From: Nageia nagi
Lineage: Eukaryota; Pinophyta
Length of the DNA: 64,000 nt
Reading direction: 5' to 3'
NCBI GenBank assembly: GCA_050084985.1
Contig: JBITNC010000001.1
Location: forward strand, 16,554,001 to 16,618,000
The notes beneath the pieces were generated by a model. It searched no databases and had not been told where the DNA came from. It was given only the letters and a program-made list of their open reading frames with translations. A program made the position numbers and the translations under genes. How positions within the stretch are numbered: the stretch's first letter is position 1; the number at the start of each line of letters is the position of its first letter. Of this stretch, positions 11,133 to 22,089 are shown piece by piece.

Positions 11133-13276
11133 TGTTGAGTATGTGTGATTGAGAAGTGTGATTGTAATTGTTGTCAACAAGATATTGATCGGGTTCCGGA
11201 GGATTAACTAAGTTCCGGAAGTGAAGCGAGACTGTTTGATCGGGTTCCGGAGGTCTAACTGTGTTCCGGAAGAGAAGTGTGATTGGTTGACCGAGTTCCG
11301 GAAGAAATGACGTCAGCGATTTCGGGCTTTCACTCAAAACCGGAGTCCGGAAGTGATGAGGTCAGCAAGGAGCGATCAAAGAGCCGGAGCCAGCGAGTAA
11401 AACATTCCGGAAGCAAGAGATGATGTCATGAGGAGAAACGATGTTCACATTTGTGAATGGAACCGGGTTCCGGAGACGATGAGGTCAGCAAAGAATAATC
11501 AAAGAGCCGGAGTCAGCGAACAAAGCATTCTGGAATGCAGAAATGAGATCGGCAAAGAGAGATTGAAAAGTTCGGAGACAAAAGTCCGGAGACAAGTGTC
11601 CGAAGAGGATGACATCATGGTAAAGGAATTCAAAGTCCGGAGATAAATGACCATAGGCAAAGGTCCGGAAACAAGTGTCCGGAGATGATGACATCATGAG
11701 GAAAGAGTGATACTCTATTTCCGGAGTCAGGAAGTGATGACATCATTATGCAGAGTTCAAAAGTCTGGAGACAAACGACCCAAGGTAAAAATCCGGAAAT
11801 AAACATCCGGAGGTAAAGATCCGGAAACAAACGTCCGGAGGTAAAGGTCCGGAAATGATGACATCATGCGGAAAGCGTTTTATTCTATTTCCGGAGTCCG
11901 GGGAATGATGACATCACAATATATATAGCAAACATCCGGTAAGCGAGGAAAAGAGTTCGGAATTATCAGAAAAGCTATCATGAAGAAGACAAAGGGTCCG
12001 GAATCGTAAGAAACACCATAGTGAAGAATAAAAGAATCCGAAATTAGCTGAAATTCATGAAGAAAGAGGTATACTTGTCAAAACAACTCCGTTTGAGAAA
12101 TAGTAGCGTTCGTCAGTTACAAACAAGGATTCTGTTGATAACGTATAATGGTAGGAACAGTTTCCTGGAGTGTTATTGATGTGTAACGGTTAAGAATAGG
12201 AATGATGTGAAGAATAAAAAAAAGAAAAGGAGCAGAGAGTTGCAGCGGGGATCAGAAGAGTAGAAGTTATGAGTGCACAGCTCGAGGAGAGATGTAGCTG
12301 AGATTGCACAGCTTGAGAATAATGCAAGTAATGAGTGCACAGCTCGAGGAGAGATGTAGCTGAGATTGCACAGCTTGAGAATAATGCAAGTAATGAGTGC
12401 ACAGCTCGAGGAGAGAAGTAGCTGAGATTGCACAGCTGGAGGACAATGCAAGTAATGATTGCACAGCTCGAGGAGACAGGAAGTAATGAATACACAGCTC
12501 AAGGAGAGTAGTAGCTGAGAGTTTACAGCTAAAGGAATAAGTGAAGCAAGTAGTGGGACATGCATATATAAGAGTTGGTTTCTAGGTGTAAAAAAAAGGG
12601 TGAAGAGAAGGGAGCGAAGGGTGTGCGAAGTGTGTGCAAAGTGTGTGCAGAGTGTGTGAAGAGAAGTGCGAAAAGTAAAGCATGAAAATGCAGGTAATCG
12701 CATGAATGTGGTGAGCAGAGAAGTGAGTGAAAGCAAGTGCTGTGTGTAAAGTGAAATATCTGAAGTGTATGAAGTGAGCATTAGAGCTAGACCATTGAGG
12801 GTCTTCTAGAACAGAATCTTTTCTCCATTTGAATGTTCTATCAAGTTGGTGCTTGATAGCTGGAGTTGGTGCTCCAAGCAGTCGGTGCTGCTAATTCTAA
12901 AGTGGTAGTTGGTGCTACCCTTCACAGTTGGTGCTGTGGATTTGAGAGCTGGAGTGGATTTGAGAGCTGGAGTTGGTGCTCCAAGCAGTAGGTGCTGCTA
13001 TTCTCAAGGTGGTAGTTGGTGCTACCCTTCACAGTTGGTGCTGTGAATCTGTAAGCTTTCTTTAATGGCTGGATTTGGATTGGTGTCCAAGCAGTCATTT
13101 TCGGGGATGTAGCCAAACTGGTGAACCTCGTTACATCTGGTGTTGTGTGATGTACTGGTGTGCTTGCTCATTTTCTCTAGCTTTTAATCTGTCATTATTA
13201 AAGAAGATTGGATAGTGATAATTTTTATATACACTGATTCACCCCCCCCCCTCTCAGTGTCACTCGAAGAACAACA
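11133..13276 (+). repeat. Copia-X 3' LTR (2144 bp)
   Basis: Same start and end as the 5' LTR. I count 18 substitutions, all C/T or A/G, plus one extra T near 11882 and one extra C in the C-run near 13242. Many changes fall in CpG or CCG contexts, including TGACGTCA to TGATGTCA near 11421. It ends at 13276, where Copia-A1 sequence resumes. Confidence 0.95.
12838..13090 (+). other. Chain of ten hairpins with conserved GGTG loop (3' LTR copy)
   Basis: Identical in sequence to 5342-5594, offset by 7496 bp. None of the 18 LTR differences falls inside the array. Confidence 0.75.
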
Positions 13277-15365
13277 TATGAGTTATTTTCCAAAGTTATG
13301 ATGTATGTTGGGATCAACAAAATTAATTATCTTGATTAAGTTTTCAATTTTTCTCATAGGTTATCAAGATAATCCCTAAATGGGCATGTGGACATGTGGT
13401 ATCACTACACACATGCCTATCCATCTATATGGATTTAAGTCCAAATCAATAAAGGACTTAGGAGAAATTAAGAATTATAAACTTTTTACCACTTGGATCA
13501 TTAGATTAAAAAGCTTCAATCTACCTTATCCTCACCTCATGGCTCCCTAACCAAGTCATGTTGTAAAAAAAGTATGCAGATGTGTTCATTTTAGGGGAAA
13601 GTAATTTTTTAATATTTGCGTACTTTGCATATATGTAAAAGTGTAAAATAAATAAAGTGCTTTAGAAATGAAACTACATCCCACATCATCCATAAGTATG
13701 AACCAAAGAGTCTAATGTGTTTTGTTACAACCCCTAATGGATCTCTTCATAAAAGTTCATTAATTTTAAGTAACGATAAATGAGCCTAAGAGTCCAATGG
13801 GTTTGTCACAACCCCTAATGGAACTCTTTACAATGGTTCATTCTAAAATTGAGGAATTATCCCCCTTGTTACTTAAAAAATGGACTTCAAATAATTTTTT
13901 ATTTGCAATTTAACATCAAAAATAAGGCAAAAATATTTAATGAAAATTTATCCATTCATATGCATTAGGACAAAATATTAAATCATGCATTTAAACATTT
14001 GTCCAACCACATATCAAGCATGCATTAAGATAAAATATCATTAATCTATACATACTTAACATTAAGTTATGCATAATTAGTTAACCTTAATCTATGCATA
14101 AAATTAATATTAACCTATGCAATTTATCTTAAAGGCATGTTAAAAAAAATCCCTATAATAACTTGCACTTAAAGTAAAAATAGCAAATAAAGAAATACTA
14201 GGTTAAAAAAAATTAAAATTAGCCCAAAGTATAATAATTCATACTTTCTTAAAATAAAAAATCCCTAAGAAGTTGTAAAAATAACAAAAAATATCTCCCC
14301 CTTCATTTTAAAATAAAAAAGGAACTATATATATATATATTAAAGTTAAAAAAATGGGGTGCACCCCTAGCATTGCACTCCTCCTGAGGTGACCATGTGC
14401 CCAAGGCTTCGTGCATCGCATGCCCAAGGTAATGCATGCCACCCAAAGGGGCCCATGTGCCTCCCGAGGGGGTCACACACCCAAGGTGTTGTGCACCTCC
14501 AAAGGGGGGTTGCATGCCTCCCAAGGAGGGCCTATGCCCAAGGCGATGTGTGCCACCCAAAGGGGCCCATGCACCTCCCAAGGGGGGTCACATGCCCAAG
14601 GTGCCATGTACCTCCCAAGGAGGGCCATGCGCCCAAGGCAACATGCACCACCCAAGGGGGGCCATGCACCTCCCTAGGGTGGTCATACACCTCCCAAAGG
14701 GGGGTCGCACACCCTAGGCACTATGCACCCTCAGGTTATACACCCTTGATTTTTTATTATTTATTTTTTTTAAATTAAAAAAACTTTAAAAAAAGAAAAA
14801 AAATCTATTTAAATAATTTTTTATTATTATTTAATAAACTGTAAAACATTTTGTTTAATAAATTATAAAAATACAATTTTTTTTGTATATTTCTTAATTT
14901 AAACTGTAAAAAAAATTCAATTTTTTTGTTGTAAAAAAATACAATTTTTTTTTAATTTTTACATAATAGTAATGTAAATTTTTTGCAACATAATAACCTA
15001 TTATTGTAAAAAATACAATATAATAACCTATTATTGCTAATTTTAAGCAAATTTACTTAAAGCATATTATTGCTACACATTAGGCAATTTTAGTTAAAAA
15101 TTGTAACTAATAAACTAAAATAATGCATAGCAATAACATAAATTAAACTAACATGCTAGTATAGTGATATATTATTTACTTTAATCAAAATTTGCTATCC
15201 TTAACCTCATCCTCACGGAACAAAAAAAAATGTTAGTAATAAAAGCAAAATTTGACAAAAAAGAGGTAGGCGATTATACCTTCAAACCCTTTTACATCAA
15301 CAAAGTAGATGGGGAAAGAGGAGGAATGGACCTTCACAAATGCCGAAGAGGAGCCTCCAAGAAAA
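13277..15365 (-). other. Copia-A1 leader between primer site and gag
   Basis: About 2.1 kb of AT-rich sequence without credible coding potential. With the 290-bp piece at 3351-3637 it makes a leader of about 2.4 kb, very long for copia. It holds a direct duplication at about 13700-13850 (units containing ACAACCCCTAATGG) and the GC-rich cassette at 14354-14745. Both features have counterparts in Copia-A2. A purpose such as packaging or translation control is not evident. Confidence 0.75.
14354..14745 (-). repeat. GC-rich minisatellite-like cassette in Copia-A1 leader
   Basis: Imperfect repeats of roughly 30 bp built from CCCAAGG, GGGGTCACAC and CATGCACCTCCC blocks, in a setting otherwise rich in A and T. 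Open frames cross it on both strands only because the repeats lack stops. It follows a TATATATAT run. Copia-A2 has an unrelated GC-rich block at the same place (55860-55995). Confidence 0.7.
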
Positions 15366-15377
15366 GCTCTAATACCA
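15366..15377 (-). other. Copia-A1 primer-binding site
   Basis: On the minus strand TGGTATTAGAGC, one base off the canonical initiator tRNA-Met site. Two bases separate it from the LTR end at 15380. This fixes the LTR as the short 464-bp segment rather than the whole repeat-rich leader. Confidence 0.85.
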
Positions 15378-15379
15378 CT

Positions 15380-15843
15380 TGAAGAAATTAACCCTTTCTA
15401 AATTAACTTCTAATCTCTCAAGATCTTAAGAAGGCACTTTCACCATCAACACAATAGCATAATAACTAAAGCTAATCACACAAATAACATAAGATATAAA
15501 GTGGTTCCTCCCTCCTTGAAAGTATGTCTACTAACTAAGATATTCTTATTCTCAAGGACCTCTCTTACAAAATCTCTTCTCTCTCACACACTCTAAACCT
15601 ATAGCAAAGCTTGCATTACAATTATGTAACTAGATAAAGGGATGGTTTTTTTTTTTTATAAAAAGAAATCGACTCTATAATTAATCTTTTTTTTATTTTT
15701 AATCCTTTACCTATTTTTAAACTTATATCTATTTTTAATCCTTCTTCTATTTTTATTCCCTTAATACTTTAAGGTATCTAATGATACTTTAAGTATTAAA
15801 TGAATTTACATTAAAGAGAAATATTACATTACAAATTTTAATA
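15380..15843 (-). repeat. Copia-A1 5' LTR (464 bp)
   Basis: Homologous along its length to both LTRs of Copia-A2 (49400-49847 and 56672-57180). On the minus strand it starts TATTAAAATTTG, the expected TG having become TA, and ends TTCA. Sequence beyond 15843 matches LARD-1, fixing the outer boundary. Confidence 0.85.
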
Positions 15844-16862
15844 TTATAGTCATTGCATGTTGCTTAGCAACATGAATTTTTTCATATGAAGCATAAAAAT
15901 TTGAAAGATATTCAATTGAAAATCATCCATATCATTTTGCATCATATTAGATTTGAAATAATATTATCATTTGTCATAACATTTTCAAGATACATCATGA
16001 ATTAACAACATTTGACTATATATTCAATTTGTTTATGTAATGATGATATAACTCAAGAGAAAGAATCTATTCAATTGGCCTTGAAAATAACCATATAGAT
16101 ACGCAATATTTCATAAACAATGCAATCATGCTACATTATACCAGATTTTCAAAGATACAATGGTCTTGAATTTTATTAGTAAAATAATCATTTTGTTTAA
16201 AATAGCAATCATAGAAATAGCATATGCAATGTTCACTTTTTATACCAGATATTCAAAGAAGATATAGTGATCTTAATTCATCAATTGCAATAAATATCAT
16301 AAATATGACCAATATTAAAAATGTTTGAGATGATATACTTTATCTATACTTACCTTTATGCCCTAAGAATGGACAATATTGTACTTTATGTTTTTGAATT
16401 TTGAATTTTTGCCTTCTAGCTTTTTAATATATGATTTCTATCATACCTCCAACTAAAACTAAAATTGCCCCTAGCTGAGACTATATCCATTATTTTTTTA
16501 TTTCTCTTATTTATTATTATTATTTTCAATAAAATGCAACTACTATGCGATGCAATAATTAGACATAATACTACCCTATATATGAGATATTTGATTAGCA
16601 TAGCAAATTTTAAGAATCTTGATGAGAGACAAAGATAAGAAAATATTTAATGAAAGAAGAAGACTTGATGAAATGATGAGGATCAAAATATGCAAAAAAA
16701 GAAAATAAGAAGCAATAGAACATGATACAAAAGATAAAGATGCGAAGATAGCATGATTAAAAACTTGATAAAATTTACAATGATAACCAAATGCATGCAA
16801 TGGACTGACTCATTGTATGCAACCTATATGAAATGCAAAATTTAAAAATTATAGCACACTAG
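15844..16862 (-). other. LARD-1 non-coding 3' region
   Basis: AT-rich, without a credible frame. It matches roughly 34905-36000 of LARD-2 in reverse complement. The match shows it belongs to LARD-1 and not to either flanking copia element. Confidence 0.7.
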
Positions 16863-17331
16863 TGAAGGAACTAACACTAACAAGATAATTTCTAAACAAT
16901 CAAGTTCTCTTGAAAGCTCACAATTACATCTAACAAACTCATAAAGCAATTTCACAACACAAGATGTAAGTGGTTCCTCCAACTAGGAGTACATCCACTA
17001 ATTAGATCTTTACTTCAATCACAAATACAACTCTCTTACAATCCTCCTAATCTCATCTCCTACACTTCTATCTTATAACATAAATTTACTCCACGATTGG
17101 TGTATAATCACAAACAGGGAGCCTTCTATTTATAAGCCAAAATCCCTCTTTGGATCACCCTTTTATCCAATGTACAAAAGCATGGCATGCTCATGACATG
17201 GAGTGTAGGACAAGTTACATTATCATATTTACTTAAATACTTAAAGTATCAAGTGATACCCTTAAGTATTAATGAATTTACATAGAATATTATTACATAA
17301 CCTTTACAATGGCACATTATACATTCCAACA
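16863..17331 (-). repeat. Copia-B 3' LTR (469 bp)
   Basis: On the minus strand it starts TGTTGGAATG directly after the tract TAAAGGGGAG (17332-17342) and ends TTCA. A TATA-like TTATAAATAG lies near 17126-17135. Compared with the 5' LTR it lacks about 26 bp around the GCATGC at 17185. Confidence 0.9.
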
Positions 17332-18139
17332 CTCCCCTTTAATACAATATTGAGATAGAGCGAATAAGAGAGAAGAAGAAGAGAAAGTAAGAGAGTTATT
17401 TTGCAAATAAATACAATGAAGATGAGAACTTTTTATATATTTGTAAAGTAAGAAAGATCTAGTTTGAGACTCACTACTTTTCCAAATACAATCATTAACC
17501 ACAATCGGTTTCAATGTACATGAAGTAATCATCCAATTGGAAGTCATGAAGAGTATCCAAGAGCCTACATACCTAAGGTAAGTAACCTGCAATCTCAAAG
17601 AAACCTGCAAGTTATAAGTATCTCAAATAACAAGATTAGTTAGATGCAACATATTCATCTCATCAAGGATAGATGAATCACATAGACATCATCATAAACT
17701 GATTAATGGTAAACTATAAGTCATCATGAAGATGCCATGCTAAAAACTTATAGTCACCTACTGTATATAAAACATGTGTTGATTATCATTACAAAATAGA
17801 GCATGCACATATGAGTTCCTCTCATATGGATAACTGAATAGTGCCAAAAGACACATGAGTTCCTCACATATGGATAATTGAATAGTGCTAGATTGATAAA
17901 AAATAGAGCATGCACATACGAGTTCCTCATATATGGATAATTGAACAATGCCAAAAGACACATATGAGTTCCTCACACATGGATAACTAAACAATGCTAT
18001 ATTGGCCAATCTTTTACTTTAAAAATTTGTACAACAAGTTCCTCATGCAGAGTGAACTTACCACAAAGGTGTACAATAAAATCAACATTATACAGTACAA
18101 AATCTTCTTAAGGGTGAAGTTGTCATCATAAACATGAAT
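17332..18139 (-). other. Copia-B 3' untranslated region with polypurine tract
   Basis: About 800 bp between the end of pol and the 3' LTR. The polypurine tract lies at 17332-17342. Four direct repeats of about 53 bp at 17795-18000 each carry GAGTTCCTCACATATGGATAA or a close variant. No coding sequence is visible. Confidence 0.75.
17795..18000 (-). repeat. About 53-bp tandem repeat, four copies
   Basis: Copies of GAGTTCCTCNNATATGGATAA followed by TGAAYARTGCYA recur four times with alternating spacer sequence. A weaker relative is at about 50340-50410 in the 3' region of Copia-A2, so the repeat predates the split of the two copia families. Confidence 0.7.
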
Positions 18140-21130
18140 TCAATATAAGAATTCAAATTTCACTCCCCTTGAGGGCAACTTCACCAACCTAATAGTATCC
18201 CTAAGCTTACAAAATTGAACTTCTAAAAGGGGTTTAGTGAATAAATTAGCAAATTTCAAGGTGGATGGACAATACTCTGGATGTATGATGCCATCGAGAA
18301 CCTTCTTTCTAATAAAATGGATATGGATTTTCATATATTTTGTTCTCTGATGGAACATAAGACTCTAAGCCAAAGAAATAGCCAACTGATTATCTAAAGA
18401 AATCAAAGATGAGCCACCTTGCTCATACCTGATTTCTTTTAGAAGATGCCATAGCCAAATGGCTTTCTAGGCTACAACAGACATGGCATGATATTCGAAT
18501 TCTATGATAGAAAGAGAAACAGTAGGCTACTTCTTAGAAGTCCAAGATATAGCACCTAAACCAATGCTAAACACATACGTAGAGGTTGATTTCCTATCAT
18601 CTCTATCTCCCCCATAGTTAGAATTTGAGAATCTAGAGAGAACAAATGAGGGTAACTTAGAATACTTGAGAGCAAGATCCTTAGTCCCTACAACATACCT
18701 CAAAATTTGCTTAAGAACATTGAAGTACCCAACATAAGATTTTTGCATGAATCATGCCATTAGATTCACTGCAAAGGTAATATCTAGCCTTGATATAGTC
18801 AAATACCAAAGACTACCAATTAATTACCTCTAAGTTGTAGCATCAACTAACTGAGAGTTGGACCATAGAGAAATAGAGATTATAGGAGATACTAGGATTG
18901 TAGCATATCTACACTCCATTCCAAATTTCTAGAAGATATCTGATACATACTTAGATTGATTGAGGTAATTACAATCCTTGTATTGATACACTTACATTCT
19001 AAGATAGTAGTGCAAGAGACCAAGATTAGTCATTTCAAATATTCCCTTAAGTTTGGATATGCACTCTTGAATGATTTCATTATTATTTTCAATAATCAAA
19101 AGATCATCCACATAAAAAAGAATCAAAACCACATCTTTCCTTTGATTGAGCACATATAAATCAGAGTAAAAAAAACACTTAGAAACTAATGTTTGCAAAA
19201 TACCCTAAAATCTTCACATACTAGGCTTGAGGTGCTTACTTAATTCCATACAATGACTTCTTTAACTTGCACACAAAAGACTCTTTACCTTCCATTATAA
19301 ACCCTTTTGGTTGATTCATAAAGATTTTCACATTGAAGTCACCATTGAGAAATGCACTCTTGATGTCAAGTTGAAAAACTTTCCATCCTTGAGCTACAAA
19401 AAGAGCAAGGATAATCCTGATAGTAGGCATCTTTTCCATGGGAGTAAAGAATTCTTCATAATCTACATCGTATTTTTTAGTAAAACCTTTAGCTACTAAC
19501 CTTGCCTTGTATTTCTCAATATCTCCAACTGAATTGAACTTGATCTTGTAGATCCACTTATTGCTAATCACATTCTTCTCATTGAGATAAAGGACCAAAT
19601 TCTAAGTTTTATTTTTTATAAGCATCTCATACTCTATTTTCATGGTTTCTATCTAGCACTCATGCTTAGAAGCTTCTTTGAACATTGAAGGCTCATGCTT
19701 GTTATCAATCTTGGCAATTTAAGATTTGTTCAAGGTCATGCTCTTTGTTACCCTTTGTGTTTAAAAATTTTATTTTTAAAGTGACTTATCTATATCAATA
19801 TCTAACTAGCTACGTGCAATTGAAGAGTCTTTGGATCATCATCATCCTCTTTAGAAGTAGAATCTTTAGGAAGTTCATTGAACTTTACATCACTTAAAAT
19901 AAACATAGCTTTGTAAGATGGATAGTAGAGCTTGTAGCTTCTATGCTATCTATCATAACCTATAAAGATGCATTTTTTTAACTCTTTTGTCTAACTTCTT
20001 CCTTTTCTTAGAAATAATATAGAAGAATACTTCATAACCAAACATCCTAAGATGAGAAATGTTAGGTTTTCTTCCAAACTATGTCTTAAAAGGAGTTTTA
20101 CTCTGAATGATTTTTGTGGAACACCTATTCAAGGTGTAAATAGCAGTGTTCACAACTTCATCCCATAAAAATTTAAGAAGATTACCTAATATGCATCTAG
20201 CCATCTCCATAATTATTCTATTTTTTCTTTTGATAACACCATTCTATTGAGGAGTGTAAGGAATCGTAAACTACCTCTTGATTCCATACTTAGCATAATA
20301 GTCATTGAACTCATCACTATTATATTCTCTCCCATTATCTGATCTCAACATCTTGATTTTAAAGTTAGTTTGATTTTCAACAAAAAGGTTTGATCCTTAT
20401 GCTCAAGTATTTACCCAAAGGTCATCCTACTAAAGTCATTAATGAAGGTCAAGATGTAATATGCTCCTCCAAGCAACTTAGTCTGAAATGGACTCATAAA
20501 ATCTAAATGCATAAGTTGAAGAGGTTGAGATGCTCTTGTTGCCCTATCTTTTTCAAACTTTTTTTTATGCATCTTTCTAAGAATGCACTTCTCGCATAGA
20601 CCAACCAAAGGAGAAATAAAAGGCAAACCTTTCACAAGTTCTTGGTCTTTCATAGTTGAATACTCTTATGGTTAAAGTGCCCTAAATGATGGTGCCAAAG
20701 ATTACCTTTAGAACACATATTAGAGGTAAGACACATCTTTGATGGAACTTGATCTATAATGTAGAGGTTATCTTTCACAGATCCTTTAACCAAAGTTGTA
20801 AATCCTTTCTTGATTCACCAGGATTGAGAGTCGAACTCAAAAGAGTACCTTTTTTTAGCAACTTGGATCATAAAGAGAAGGTTCATCCTGAGCTTAAGAA
20901 CGTAGAGAATATTGTAAAGAACCTTTTCATGAATCAAAACACTCTCAATTCCTTGGACTTCAAGGGTAGAGTTATCACCTATCATAACCACATCTTTTCT
21001 ATACTTGTGAAAGTTCTCAAATTTTTTCTTTTCAAAGAATAGATGATTAGTACAACCAAATTCAACAATCCATTCAGATGAAAAAGTGTGAGATAAGGAA
21101 TAGAGCACTGTAACAAAACCAACATAAATA
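18140..21130 (-). pseudogene. Copia-B pol remnant
   Basis: Protease and pre-integrase lie at about 20815-21108, with the catalytic triplet changed from Asp-Ser-Gly to Glu-Phe-Gly. Integrase is at about 20411-20653 (NDFSRMTFG). Reverse transcriptase is at about 18992-19598, with YVDD near 19090-19110 preserved. RNase H is at about 18527-18748 and the polyprotein C-terminus at 18140-18358 (IFTKPL-like NLFTKPL). Frames are broken between all blocks. Confidence 0.85.
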
Positions 21131-22086
21131 TTCTTCTTTCATTTGAAGTTCTTTACATTTCCATTACCTTTGAACTTTTTTTCTCTTTTCTTTTTATAGC
21201 AATTAACTTCTTTGTGACCTTGGATGCCACAATAGTTACAATCACCATCAAACTTTTCTTTAGGATAAGGATTATTTACTTTTATTTTTCCATTTCTTTG
21301 CTTGAAGTGGTTGTTGTTGCCATTGTTCCTATTGCTATGGTTGTTGTTTTTGTTGTTCCTACTGTTATTGTAGCTATTACCTCTTTTCTCAAACCTTTTG
21401 GAGGAAGAAAGATAAGATTTCTTATGATGGTTGAACTTCTTCTTGAAAAGAGTTTTGGTTGCTCCAAGAGCAATGTTATTATCCTTAGAAGAAAAATTAT
21501 CACCTTGTTGTTAAGGGTTTCCTTATGTTTCAATAGGTGCCTAGAAAGGTTCTCAAGGGAGAAGACTTCTTCTTCATCATCAAGCCTTATTTCCATAATC
21601 GTCACAAAGTTTTCAAACTTTGAAGAAAAGTTTTGAAGAATGATAAAGACCATGAACTCATCATTGATCCAATTGCACCCATGAACAACAAGTTGGGTTC
21701 TTTGGTCAATGATTTTATTCAAGCAGATAGCTATATTTTCATCTTCTGCTTGATGAGATTGAAGCAACTTTTAAAGAATGGTAAATTTTTTTGAAAATTT
21801 TAAATCAAGGTATATTTATTTAAGCTTATTCTAAGCTTCTTTTGCTGAAGTTGAAGAGGAAATTATTAAGAGCACATCATCTGAAACTACATGGTAAATC
21901 ATGAAGGTTATCAATTCATTCTTTGTGTTGTAAGCCTCTAGTGCTTTCTCATCTATAAGAGGTACAAGGTTCTCATTCACTATTTGCTAAAGCTTCCTTG
22001 CTTACAGTTTAGCTCTCATCTATGGTTTCCAAATTTCAAAGTTGGAACCATCAAGAATGTGTTTGGATAAAAAAAGATTCTCCTAT
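21130..22086 (-). pseudogene. Copia-B gag remnant with intact zinc knuckle
   Basis: Longest frame 21282-21767. The knuckle CNYCGIQGHKEVNC at about 21200-21246 keeps all four zinc ligands. The expected start near 22086 reads ATA instead of ATG, a G-to-A change on the coding strand. The same loss is seen in Copia-A2. Stops occur upstream of 21770. Confidence 0.75.
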
Positions 22087-22089
22087 TTG

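Larger units (their letters stand above)
3638..13276 (+). mobile_element. Copia-X: intact Ty1/copia LTR retrotransposon, 9639 bp
   Basis: Two LTRs (2142 and 2144 bp, TG...CA) flank a primer-binding site, one uninterrupted gag-pol frame and four polypurine tracts. The LTRs differ by 18 substitutions and two single-base indels, so insertion is recent compared with everything else here. It is nested in the leader of Copia-A1, just upstream of gag and in the opposite orientation. No 5-bp target duplication is present: the left flank ends AGAAG and the right flank begins TATGA. Long LTRs, a long gag with three zinc knuckles and multiple polypurine tracts recall the SIRE/Maximus lineage of copia, but that assignment is tentative. 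It is the only element in the window that could be autonomous. Confidence 0.95.
1..15843 (-). mobile_element. Copia-A1: Ty1/copia LTR retrotransposon, decayed, cut by left window edge
   Basis: Minus-strand element read from its 5' LTR at 15380-15843, through a primer-binding site at 15366-15377, a long leader, gag (start codon near 3350) and pol, which runs off the window at position 1. The 3' LTR lies outside. Copia-X is nested in the leader at 3638-13276; the Copia-A1 sequence resumes at 13277, as shown by alignment with the uninterrupted sister copy Copia-A2 around 54600-54720. The reading frames carry many stops and frameshifts, so it is dead. Its 5' LTR abuts LARD-1 sequence at 15844, so Copia-A1 sits inside LARD-1. 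Element type is certain; lineage within copia is not assigned. Confidence 0.9.

Noticed and set aside
14389-14778. Overlapping open frames on both strands of the GC-rich cassette
   Set aside because: Repeat units without stops give long frames in several phases at once. Composition (Gly/Pro/His rich) follows the repeat and not a protein family.
13277-15843. Whole region first taken as one 2.5-kb LTR of Copia-A1
   Set aside because: The primer-binding site at 15366-15377 and the short 3' LTRs of the sister elements show that the LTR is only 15380-15843. The rest is leader.
17795-18000. CRISPR-like array from regularly spaced repeats
   Set aside because: Only four diverged copies in a plant retroelement 3' region, with spacers that are themselves repeated.
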